NCBI GenBank assembly: GCA_018882545.1
Contig: VERS01000202.1
Span: 1-5,179 of the forward strand
Direction: 5' to 3'
Length of the DNA: 5,179 bases
Origin: Mycobacterium sp.
GTDB taxonomy: Bacteria > Actinomycetota > Actinomycetes > Mycobacteriales > Mycobacteriaceae
Positions 1 through 4,991 of this stretch are shown here, in pieces. A model generated the notes under the pieces. It did not search any database. It was not told the origin of the DNA and saw only the letters and a program-made list of their open reading frames with translations. A program made the position numbers and the translations under genes. Every line of letters begins with the position of its first letter. Within the stretch, counting starts at the first letter, position 1.

Positions 1-645
1 GTCCGGGTGGCGGTGGGCGCCCTCGGCGTGGGCCTGACGGTGTTGGTCGCGCCGGTCGCGGCCGCCGACCCGGTGCTCCCCGAGCCCGCGCCGCCGCTGC
101 CGCTGCCGGTGGCAGCCCCGGCCCCGGTGCCTGTCGACGTCCTCGCGGCAGCGCCGGGCGTGCCGGCAACTCCGGCCGCGCCGCTGGGGCCCGCCCCGGG
201 CCCGGTGCCCGCGGCCGGAACCGATCCCGCGCCGGCGGCGCTGGCCCCGCCCGACGGCGCCTCGCACCTGCCCAGCCCGGACAGCCTGCCGCCGGGCACC
301 ACCCAGCAGGCACCGCCGACCAGCCGAATCGACTACCTGCGCGACATGTGGAACGTACTGCGGGCAAAAGATGACATCACCGCCAGCGACGCGCTGATGC
401 TGCTCGCGCAGCGCCCGGTCAATGAGCAACTCATGGCCCAGAGCGTTCCGGTCAACCTCGACCCGCTGCCCCCGGCGGCCCTTCCCGAAGCCCAGCCCGC
501 GGCACCGGTCCTCGCCCCCGAGGCGCCCGCCGCCGCGCCGGACGCACCGGCGGTGCCGGCCGAAAACTCAGGTGCCGCGCCGGCGCCCGATGCCTCGGCC
601 GTCGAGCCCGCACCGGCTCCGCTCCCGGCCGCGCCCGCCCCCTAG
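1..645 (+). CDS. Exported Pro/Ala-rich protein, 5'-truncated by window edge
   Basis: The reading frame is open from base 1 to a TAG at 643-645. A GTG at 7 could be called the start, but the peptide from there has no basic residue before its hydrophobic stretch. The codon just before it is Arg, so the true start probably lies upstream of the window. Numbering from the GTG codon, residues 1-20 are a hydrophobic signal-peptide core ending in Ala-Ala-Ala before Asp21, a good AxA signal peptidase I site, so export is likely. Residues 21-104 and 152-212 are low-complexity Pro/Ala/Val. Between them, residues 105-150 form an island of normal composition (RIDYLRDMWNVLRAKDD and a following ASDALMLLAQRP) that looks like a small helical domain. 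I do not recognise the family; the layout recalls mycobacterial alanine/proline-rich secreted antigens, but that is only compositional. The gene converges with the SOUL gene, whose stop lies 9 bp away. Confidence 0.75.
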   Translation, partial: VRVAVGALGVGLTVLVAPVAAADPVLPEPAPPLPLPVAAPAPVPVDVLAAAPGVPATPAAPLGPAPGPVPAAGTDPAPAALAPPDGASHLPSPDSLPPGTTQQAPPTSRIDYLRDMWNVLRAKDDITASDALMLLAQRPVNEQLMAQSVPVNLDPLPPAALPEAQPAAPVLAPEAPAAAPDAPAVPAENSGAAPAPDASAVEPAPAPLPAAPAP

Positions 646-654
646 CCGAACCAT

Positions 655-1296
655 CTAGCCAGACCCGAGGCTGACGGCGACCTCGTTGCGGCGCCGGAAC
701 GGAATCGTCCACGGCGGGTCGTAGAACCAGGTCAGCGGCTCACCGACGGGCTGAATATCGTTGTCGCGCAACGTCTTGAGCAGTTCCTCGGTGCGTGCGG
801 CGACCGCCGACGAACTGGCGATGCCGGAGAACCGCAGCACGGCGACCCGCTCACCGGGAACCGTGATCAGGTGGACCCGCTCGTCGTTGGGGGCCGGCAG
901 GGTGTCCAGGGTGTGTTCGGAGGGCATGAAGAACCGGATCACCCACTGGCCGGTGCCGCCGCGTTGGGCCGCGACCGGGGCGGTCATCGCGATCTTCTGG
1001 CCCTTCTCCTGGACAACCGGGGCGGTCATGGCGATCTTGGTGCTGCCCCGGTTCCCGCCGAAGATGTAGCGCGCCAGCCGCCGGAATCCCTCGTTGCGGG
1101 CCGCCTCCTCGTCGGCGTCGATGGTCGTCTCGGCGGCGATCCGGGGGCCGTAACGGCGGATCTCGACCTCCCCGCCGGCGCTGCCGATCCGTCGCTCCAC
1201 CGTGAACGCCGGCTCCTCGGTCCCGTGCCGAATCCCGACGATAGTGCCGGCCCCCTCGGCGACCTGACCCAGCGTCTCGGTGATCTTGTTCAGCAT
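655..1296 (-). CDS. SOUL-family heme-binding protein
   Basis: The 213-residue product carries the marks of the SOUL/HEBP family. They are VEIRRYGPRIAAET (44-57), GFRRLARYIFGGN (70-82), two copies of KIAMTAPV (87-94 and 101-108), FFMPSEHTL (122-130), FSG (156-158) and a C-terminal WFYDPPWTIPFRRRNEVAV (190-208). The length is close to the usual size of about 180-210 residues. There is no signal peptide or membrane helix, so it is probably cytosolic. Eukaryotic members bind heme or porphyrins; the role of bacterial members is poorly defined, so heme binding is inferred from family. The ATG at 1296 is preceded by AGGAG with a 5-nt spacer, and the frame has an upstream stop at 1339-1341 with no other good start, so this start is firm. 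The gene is divergent from the membrane-protein gene across a 133-bp control region and convergent with the secreted-protein gene. It appears to be transcribed alone. Confidence 0.93.
   Translation of the reverse strand: MLNKITETLGQVAEGAGTIVGIRHGTEEPAFTVERRIGSAGGEVEIRRYGPRIAAETTIDADEEAARNEGFRRLARYIFGGNRGSTKIAMTAPVVQEKGQKIAMTAPVAAQRGGTGQWVIRFFMPSEHTLDTLPAPNDERVHLITVPGERVAVLRFSGIASSSAVAARTEELLKTLRDNDIQPVGEPLTWFYDPPWTIPFRRRNEVAVSLGSG
974..1038 (-). repeat. Two 23-bp copies coding the SOUL KIAMTAPV motif
   Basis: Positions 974-996 and 1016-1038 are 22/23 identical (C988 against G1030) and lie 42 bp, or 14 codons, apart in the same frame. They encode the two KIAMTAPV motifs of the SOUL protein. 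A double motif is, as I recall, common in bacterial and plant members, so the near identity probably reflects protein conservation plus strong codon bias rather than a recent duplication. Confidence 0.8.
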
Positions 1297-1301
1297 GACT
1301 G

Positions 1302-1306
1302 CTCCT
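1302..1306 (-). promoter_or_regulatory. Ribosome binding site of the SOUL gene
   Basis: The minus strand reads AGGAG, then five bases, then ATG at 1296. This strong Shine-Dalgarno match fixes the start. I see no convincing -10/-35 pair for this gene in 1297-1429 on the minus strand. Confidence 0.8.
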
Positions 1307-1328
1307 GTCCCGTCCGGTGTGTGTCCAC

Positions 1329-1356
1329 GCGGTGACGTTCATGCGGTGACGTCCAT
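1329..1356. repeat. 14-bp perfect-register tandem repeat in divergent control region
   Basis: GCGGTGACGTTCAT (1329-1342) is followed immediately by GCGGTGACGTCCAT (1343-1356), identical at 13 of 14 positions. It lies 33 bp upstream of the SOUL start and 74 bp upstream of the GTG of the membrane-protein gene, so it could be a binding site for a regulator of either. On the minus strand each unit contains ACGTCACCGC. Direct repeats with a GTCAC core recall motifs proposed for the response regulator MtrA, but the match is loose and the spacing is not established for that protein. Confidence 0.6.
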
Positions 1357-1361
1357 TCAAC

Positions 1362-1373
1362 GCCCGGCCGGGC
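1362..1373. repeat. 12-bp perfect palindrome
   Basis: GCCCGGCCGGGC is its own reverse complement and lies just right of the tandem repeat. In DNA this rich in G+C, a palindrome of C and G only can arise by chance. It could be part of an operator, but nothing shows that it is. Confidence 0.35.
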
Positions 1374-1413
1374 AGGCGGGGTTCCCCGGCTCACCTACGG
1401 CGGCCTCATTTCC

Positions 1414-1430
1414 TGCTAGTTTGCCCAACG
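1414..1430 (+). promoter_or_regulatory. Extended -10 promoter for a leaderless mRNA
   Basis: TGC-TAGTTT (1414-1422) combines a TGN extension with a -10 hexamer fitting the mycobacterial TANNNT pattern. The GTG codon at 1430 begins eight bases after the last T of the hexamer, where transcription would be expected to start. No Shine-Dalgarno-like run precedes the GTG. Together these point to a transcript beginning at or next to the GTG, a common arrangement in mycobacteria. No clear -35 element is visible. Confidence 0.6.
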
Positions 1431-2212
1431 TGAGGGACCTCATCGTCGCGCTTCCGCTGTGGGCGATCGCCGCTCTGATGACTCTGTTCTTCTGGCTGGT
1501 GACCACCACCGCCCGCAAGGCTGTGCTCCGCCGGCGCGACGCCGAAGCCCGGGAGGCGTTGGCCGAACAGGCCAGCAACCTGCTGACCGGGGTGGCGGCC
1601 ACCTTCGCCTTCTTCGTCGGCTTCGCGATCTCGATCTGCTGGGGGGCGGTGACGGCCGCGCAGAATGCCGTCGAGCAACAGGCGACCGCCGTACACCAGA
1701 TGGCCTGGGAGCTGAACAACATCACCGACCGGACCGCATCTGCTGCACTGTTGGACAAACTGCGGGCCTTCGCGACGACGGCGGCCACCCAGGACGACGA
1801 CGTGCTGCGCACCGGACGGATCGGCATCATGCCGTCGGCCGCCCCCCTGGATGTCTTCGAGAACGCCCTGCACGCCTACGCCTACGCCCCCGGGACCCCC
1901 GACCGGCAGGCTGCCGCGCTGACCGCCGCGGCCTCGACCCTCAGCACCTCCTCGGCGGCGGTGGCGGTGGTGGCCAACCGCGCCCTGCCCCGGCCGCTGG
2001 CCGGACTGCTGCTGGTCGTCGGGGTGCTGACATCGGTCCTGATGGGAATCTCCACGGTGATCTACCGTCGGCCCTCGCTGATCCTGGTCTGGTGTCTGAT
2101 CCCGGCGGTGTCCATCACGACGGTGCTGGCGCTGGCCTACCCGTTCGCCACCCGCTCCGGCGGCAACCTGGTGCCGATCCGGGCGGTCGCCGAGCAGTTG
2201 GCCACCCCCTGA
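1430..2212 (+). CDS. Four-helix membrane protein, DUF4239 (bestrophin-like) type
   Basis: The frame is open further upstream, but the GTG at 1430 fits best. The protein then begins MRDLIVALPLW directly before the first membrane helix, the upstream residues look non-coding, and a -10 box sits at leaderless distance. This gives 260 residues. Hydrophobic segments lie at about 7-27, 51-75, 189-212 and 216-238, in a two-plus-two arrangement around a soluble region (about 76-188). That region starts WGAVTAAQNAVEQQATAVHQ, probably helical. After the last helix comes YPFATRSGGNLVPIRAVAEQ, resembling the PFxG...P tail of DUF4239 proteins. The helix layout and tail suggest that family; the assignment is from memory of the pattern. 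Bestrophins are anion channels, but no function is established for this bacterial family. The TGA stop is 3 bp from the stop of the opposing dehydrogenase gene. Confidence 0.8.
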   Translation: MRDLIVALPLWAIAALMTLFFWLVTTTARKAVLRRRDAEAREALAEQASNLLTGVAATFAFFVGFAISICWGAVTAAQNAVEQQATAVHQMAWELNNITDRTASAALLDKLRAFATTAATQDDDVLRTGRIGIMPSAAPLDVFENALHAYAYAPGTPDRQAAALTAAASTLSTSSAAVAVVANRALPRPLAGLLLVVGVLTSVLMGISTVIYRRPSLILVWCLIPAVSITTVLALAYPFATRSGGNLVPIRAVAEQLATP

Positions 2213-2215
2213 GCC

Positions 2216-3370
2216 CTACCGGGTCAGCCGGGCGTAGCGGGTCCGGTGGAAGTCGGTGGGCCCGAACTCGTACTGCAGGGCGGTCAGCCGCTTGAAGTAA
2301 TGCCCGACGGCCAGTTCCTCGGTCATCCCCATCCCGCCGTGCAGTTGGACCGCGCTCTGGCCGATGAACCGCGCCGCCCGGCCGACGGTGGCCTTGGCCG
2401 CCGACACCGCCCTGGCCCGGATGCGCTCCTCGGCATCCAGGTTGAGCACCGCCAGGTAGACCGCCGACACGGCCTGCTCGAGCTCCAGATACATGTCCAC
2501 CATGCGGTGCTGGAGCACCTGAAAACTGCCGATCGGGGCGCCGAACTGCTGGCGCTGTTTGCAGTAGTCCACGGTATCGGCGAGAACCCTGCGCATGGCG
2601 CCGACGGCCTCGGCGCACACCGCCGCCGCGCCCTCGTCGCGGGCACGGTCCAGCGACGGCCAGGCATGCCGCTCCAGCAGGGCGTCGGCGGGCAGTCGCA
2701 CTCCGTCGAGCACCAGGTCGGCGGCCCGGCGGTCGTCGATGGTGCGGTAGGTGTGCACGCTCATCCCCGTCGGGGGCGCGGCGGCGTCGAACGCTGTCAG
2801 GAACAGTGAAATCGTCTGCTGCTCAACGGGTTCGGCGTTACCGACGTCGGTGCGGGCGGCGATAAGCAGGTGGGTGGCGATCGGCGCCGACATCACCACC
2901 GACTTCGAACCGGTGAGCACCCACCCGTCGCCCGACTCAACGGCCCTGGTGGACAACGACTCCCAGTCATCAGCACTCTCACCGGCCGCCAGTGCCACCA
3001 CCGCCGTCCCGGCAGCGATGCCTTCCAGGACCGCCGCAGCATCCCGGCCGGCCCGGTGCAGGATCCCGCCGGCCACCACGACGGTGTCGACGAACGGTTC
3101 GATCACCAGTGCGCGCCCGAGTTCCTCGGCGATCAGCATCGCCTCGACCGCACCGCGGCCCGAGTTGCCGCCCGACTCCGGCAGAGCGGCCCCGAGGATG
3201 CCCAGTTCCTGCGCGAAGCCCCGCCAGATCTCCGGTTGCCAACCGACGCCGGTCTTGGCCGCGGCGCGACTGGTCTGAAGGTCGTAGCGGGCGGCCAGGA
3301 ACTTGGCCAGGCCGTCGCGCAGCATTTCCTGTTCGGGGGAGAGGTAACCGGGGGCGAGGTTGACGTGCAT
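2216..3370 (-). CDS. Acyl-CoA dehydrogenase, small (PimD-like) subunit
   Basis: The 384-residue flavoprotein of the acyl-CoA dehydrogenase fold would take part in alpha,beta-dehydrogenation of an acyl-CoA with FAD. The N-terminal helical domain (about 10-120) includes LSPEQEMLRDGLAKFL. The middle beta domain (about 121-235) lacks a proper ExAGSD motif: residues 126-136 read ALAAGESADDW. The C-terminal domain keeps RQQFGAPIGSFQ (273-284), which contacts FAD in family members, and QLHGGMGMTEELAVGHYFKR (342-361). Where MCAD has its catalytic Glu (Tyr-Glu-Gly-Thr), this protein has Phe369-Gly370, so it probably cannot act as the base there. The HGGMGMTEELAVGHYFKRL tail is typical of pimeloyl-CoA dehydrogenase small subunits. 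The ATG at 3370 follows the large-subunit stop by 5 bp with only a weak GGGAC upstream, suggesting translational coupling. It is read as the second gene of a two-gene operon. The substrate is unknown. Confidence 0.9.
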   Translation of the reverse strand: MHVNLAPGYLSPEQEMLRDGLAKFLAARYDLQTSRAAAKTGVGWQPEIWRGFAQELGILGAALPESGGNSGRGAVEAMLIAEELGRALVIEPFVDTVVVAGGILHRAGRDAAAVLEGIAAGTAVVALAAGESADDWESLSTRAVESGDGWVLTGSKSVVMSAPIATHLLIAARTDVGNAEPVEQQTISLFLTAFDAAAPPTGMSVHTYRTIDDRRAADLVLDGVRLPADALLERHAWPSLDRARDEGAAAVCAEAVGAMRRVLADTVDYCKQRQQFGAPIGSFQVLQHRMVDMYLELEQAVSAVYLAVLNLDAEERIRARAVSAAKATVGRAARFIGQSAVQLHGGMGMTEELAVGHYFKRLTALQYEFGPTDFHRTRYARLTR

Positions 3371-3375
3371 GGCCG

Positions 3376-4638
3376 CTACAGTCCCAGCGTCGCTTTGGCC
3401 AGGATGTTTCGCTGAATCTCGTTGCTGCCGGCATAGATTGAACCGGCGCGGTCGTTGAGGTAACGCAGCGGGGCAACCGCCTGCCACGGTCGGCCGCTGA
3501 CGTAGCCGTCGTCGGGCGGCTGGTAGCCGGCGATCGGGCCGCCGGGCCGGCCGGCGTGCGGTTGGTAGGCCCGGCGCCGCGGGCCGGCCGCCTCCATCGC
3601 CAGTTCGGTGATCGCCTGGCTCAGTTCGGTGGACAGGATCTTCAGCATCGACGAGGCGGCCCCGGGGTTGCGGCCCTCGGCCACTGTGGCCAGCACCCGG
3701 TACTCGAGGATCTCCAGCACCTCGGTGCGGATCCGGACGTCGGCGAGTTTGGCCGCGAACGCCGGATCGTCCAGCAGCACGGCGCCGTCCGGCCCGGGTT
3801 GTCGCTGGGCCTCCTCGGCGATGGATGCCGCCATCACCTGCAGGGCCGGCGCGGCGGCGCTGCCGCCGCGTTCGAACTCCAACAGGTACTTGGCCACCGT
3901 CCAGCCGTCATCGATCTCGCCGATTACGTTCGCCTTCGGCACCCGCACCGAGTCGAAGAAGATTTGCGTCTGGATCTCCTCCCCGGAGGTCATCACCAGC
4001 GGCCGGATCTGGATGCCGGGGGAGGTCATGTCGATGAGCAGGAAGGTGATGCCCTGCTGTTTGCGCTCACCCCGGGACGTGCGCACGAGTGCGAAAATCC
4101 AGTTGGCCGCCAGGGCGTGGGTGGTCCAGATCTTGCTTCCGGTGCACACCAGTTCGTCGCCGTCGTCGACGGCGGCCATTGCCAGCGACGCCAGGTCCGA
4201 ACCGGCCTCGGGTTCGGAGTAGCCCTGACAGAAGAACACCTCCCCGGTCAGGATGCGCGGCAGGAAGTAGTCCTTCTGGTCAGGCGTTCCGAAGGCGATG
4301 ATGGCGTGAGCGACCATGTGAATTCCCATGGGGGACAACGGCGGCGCGCCGGCCAGGGTGGACTCCCTGCTGAAAATGTAGTGCTGGGTCAGCGTCCAGT
4401 CGCAGCCGCCGTACTCCGGCGGCCAGGCCGGCGCCGCCCAGCCCCGCTCATGCAGGATCGCCTGCCAGGCCATCGAGGCCTCGTGGTCGGCGTACACGCT
4501 GGTCATCAACCGCCCGGCCTGGCGCAGGTCCTCGGTGAGGTTTTCGTCCAGAAAGGCCCGCACCTCATCGCGGAATTGTCGGTCCTTCGCCGACCAGGCC
4601 AGTTCCACGTTGCGCGCTCCTTGCTTCCCAGGCGCCAT
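3376..4638 (-). CDS. Acyl-CoA dehydrogenase, large (PimC-like) subunit
   Basis: The frame is open to 4953, but the ATG at 4638 is chosen: AGGAG lies 4 nt before it, and the upstream 105 codons show no family similarity. The protein has 420 residues. Recognisable parts are WSAKDRQFRDEVRAFLDENL (14-33), RGWAAPAWPPEYGG (65-78), FFCQGYSEPEAGSDLASL (135-152; the FAD-site motif), TGSKIWTTHA (166-175) and the C-terminal SIYAGSNEIQRNILAKATLG (400-419). MCAD's catalytic Glu position is Ala403. Instead, LEFERGG (253-259) supplies Glu256-Arg257 where LCAD/IVD-type enzymes carry the base, so Glu256 is the likely catalytic residue. The usual RxxFG element is not visible. The pattern closely resembles PimC, the large subunit of pimeloyl-CoA dehydrogenase. 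With the small subunit just downstream, a heteromeric enzyme for a fatty, dicarboxylic or side-chain acyl-CoA is likely; the substrate cannot be told. Confidence 0.92.
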   Translation of the reverse strand: MAPGKQGARNVELAWSAKDRQFRDEVRAFLDENLTEDLRQAGRLMTSVYADHEASMAWQAILHERGWAAPAWPPEYGGCDWTLTQHYIFSRESTLAGAPPLSPMGIHMVAHAIIAFGTPDQKDYFLPRILTGEVFFCQGYSEPEAGSDLASLAMAAVDDGDELVCTGSKIWTTHALAANWIFALVRTSRGERKQQGITFLLIDMTSPGIQIRPLVMTSGEEIQTQIFFDSVRVPKANVIGEIDDGWTVAKYLLEFERGGSAAAPALQVMAASIAEEAQRQPGPDGAVLLDDPAFAAKLADVRIRTEVLEILEYRVLATVAEGRNPGAASSMLKILSTELSQAITELAMEAAGPRRRAYQPHAGRPGGPIAGYQPPDDGYVSGRPWQAVAPLRYLNDRAGSIYAGSNEIQRNILAKATLGL

Positions 4639-4642
4639 CTTG

Positions 4643-4647
4643 CTCCT
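4643..4647 (-). promoter_or_regulatory. Ribosome binding site of the large dehydrogenase subunit
   Basis: The minus strand reads AGGAG-CAAG-ATG, a strong site that decides the start at 4638 against the much longer open frame reaching 4953. Confidence 0.8.
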
Positions 4648-4654
4648 GATTAAG

Positions 4655-4660
4655 ACCGTA
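4655..4660 (-). promoter_or_regulatory. Candidate proximal -10 box of the dehydrogenase operon
   Basis: TACGGT on the minus strand fits TANNNT. Transcription would start near 4648, giving a leader of about 10 nt that barely includes the AGGAG. There is no good -35 hexamer. It is a weak candidate beside the more distal box at 4837-4842. Confidence 0.3.
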
Positions 4661-4681
4661 GACCGGCGTGTGGTGGTGATT

Positions 4682-4692
4682 TTCCCGGGGAA
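4682..4692. repeat. Short dyad TTCCC-G-GGGAA
   Basis: Five-base arms around one central base lie about 45 bp before the operon start codon. A run of six T follows on the plus strand. A one-base loop cannot fold as an RNA hairpin, so this is at best a protein site. Confidence 0.3.
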
Positions 4693-4742
4693 TTTTTTCT
4701 TGCCTTGCGGTGGGGCGATCTGGCGTTCTTTGGTGGTGTACC

Positions 4743-4766
4743 CCGGCCCTGCGCTGTCGGGGCCGG
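4743..4766. repeat. GC-rich hairpin in the probable operon leader
   Basis: CCGGCCC (4743-4749) and GGGCCGG (4760-4766) form a 7-bp stem around a 10-nt loop. No U-run follows on either strand, so it does not look like an intrinsic terminator. If the operon starts from the distal box at 4837-4842, the hairpin lies in the 5' leader, roughly 105-130 nt before the ATG. Confidence 0.4.
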
Positions 4767-4815
4767 CGGGAAAAACCTGTTCATGGGCGGTCGGGTCGCC
4801 CGTTCGAGATAAACA

Positions 4816-4829
4816 AGCAACGGGTTGGT
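4816..4829. promoter_or_regulatory. Operator-like 14-bp dyad, AACNNGTT core
   Basis: AGCAACGGGTTGGT has symmetric arms at five of six paired positions around a central GG. The core AAC-GG-GTT equals the core of the KstR (TetR family) operator, TNNAACNNGTTNNA, but the outer T and A of that consensus are absent. It lies at the expected transcription start of the leftward -10 box at 4837-4842 and in the -35 zone of the rightward box at 4841-4846, where one bound repressor could block both. Confidence 0.4.
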
Positions 4830-4836
4830 CATTGCG

Positions 4837-4842
4837 ATCGTA
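4837..4842 (-). promoter_or_regulatory. Candidate distal -10 box of the dehydrogenase operon
   Basis: TACGAT on the minus strand fits TANNNT in an A/T-rich setting. Transcription would begin near 4829-4830 and give a leader of about 190 nt before the ATG at 4638. No -35 hexamer of good quality lies 16-19 bases upstream. Confidence 0.35.
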
Positions 4843-4846
4843 AAAT
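4841..4846 (+). promoter_or_regulatory. Candidate -10 box for the rightward partial gene
   Basis: TAAAAT is one base from the TATAAT consensus and is one of the few such boxes in this GC-rich window. It overlaps the leftward box by two bases. A start near 4853 would leave a leader of about 139 nt before the ATG at 4992. No clear -35 element is seen. Confidence 0.4.
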
Positions 4847-4882
4847 TTCTGCTGGACCGAAGTGATGCTTCCGCAAACACCA

Positions 4883-4919
4883 GGCAAAAAGTTCCGTGAA
4901 TTCCTGATTTTTCGTTGCC
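4883..4919. repeat. Imperfect 37-bp dyad with A and T runs
   Basis: GGCAAAAA (4883-4890) is mirrored by TTTTT-CG-TTGCC (4908-4919) with a bulge. The outer GGCAA/TTGCC arms are exact. It lies in the leader or promoter zone of the rightward gene; its role is unknown and chance is possible. Confidence 0.25.
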
Positions 4920-4991
4920 GTGGGGTCGATACTGCGTCTACGGCGCGTCGCATCCGCGGGCGTCTCGGGTCTGGTGCAGGGGTTGAGTGTC

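Larger units (their letters stand above)
4639..4991. other. 353-bp gene-free divergent region
   Basis: This stretch lies between the leftward dehydrogenase operon and the rightward partial gene. It is clearly richer in A/T than its neighbours, especially 4801-4915, as expected for a control region. It holds a strong ribosome binding site and a -10-like box next to the operon, overlapping back-to-back -10-like boxes at 4837-4846, an operator-like dyad at 4816-4829, a GC hairpin at 4743-4766 and smaller dyads. Open frames crossing it use codons rare in high-GC actinobacteria and look non-coding. I see no tRNA or recognisable riboswitch. Confidence 0.7.

Noticed and set aside
646..654. Terminator between the secreted-protein and SOUL genes
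   Set aside because: Only nine bases separate the stops, with no stem or U-run.
974..1038. Recent internal duplication in the SOUL gene
   Set aside because: The double KIAMTAPV motif is, as I recall, a normal family trait; conserved residues plus codon bias can explain the DNA similarity.
3371..3487. N-terminal extension of the small dehydrogenase subunit to 423 residues
   Set aside because: The extra 39 residues overlap the end of the large-subunit gene in another frame and do not resemble the family; the ATG at 3370 gives the expected length.
3556..4653. Long rightward open frame opposite the large dehydrogenase gene
   Set aside because: It is an antisense shadow produced by the strong third-position G/C bias of the real gene; it has no family similarity and no start signal.
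4682..4698. Intrinsic terminator (dyad followed by T6) for rightward transcription
   Set aside because: The dyad leaves a one-base loop, so no hairpin can form, and no rightward gene ends nearby.
4650..4880. Leftward open frame (GTG at 4880 or ATG at 4832) ending 11 bp before the large dehydrogenase ATG, as a leader peptide
   Set aside because: It uses AGA, ACA, CCA, CTA and TTA-type codons rare in this genome type, has no ribosome binding site, and its ATG lies only 4 nt past the candidate -10 box, so it would probably not be in the transcript.
4639..4953. N-terminal extension of the large dehydrogenase subunit to 525 residues
   Set aside because: The extra 105 residues do not resemble the family, and a strong AGGAG site directs translation to 4638.
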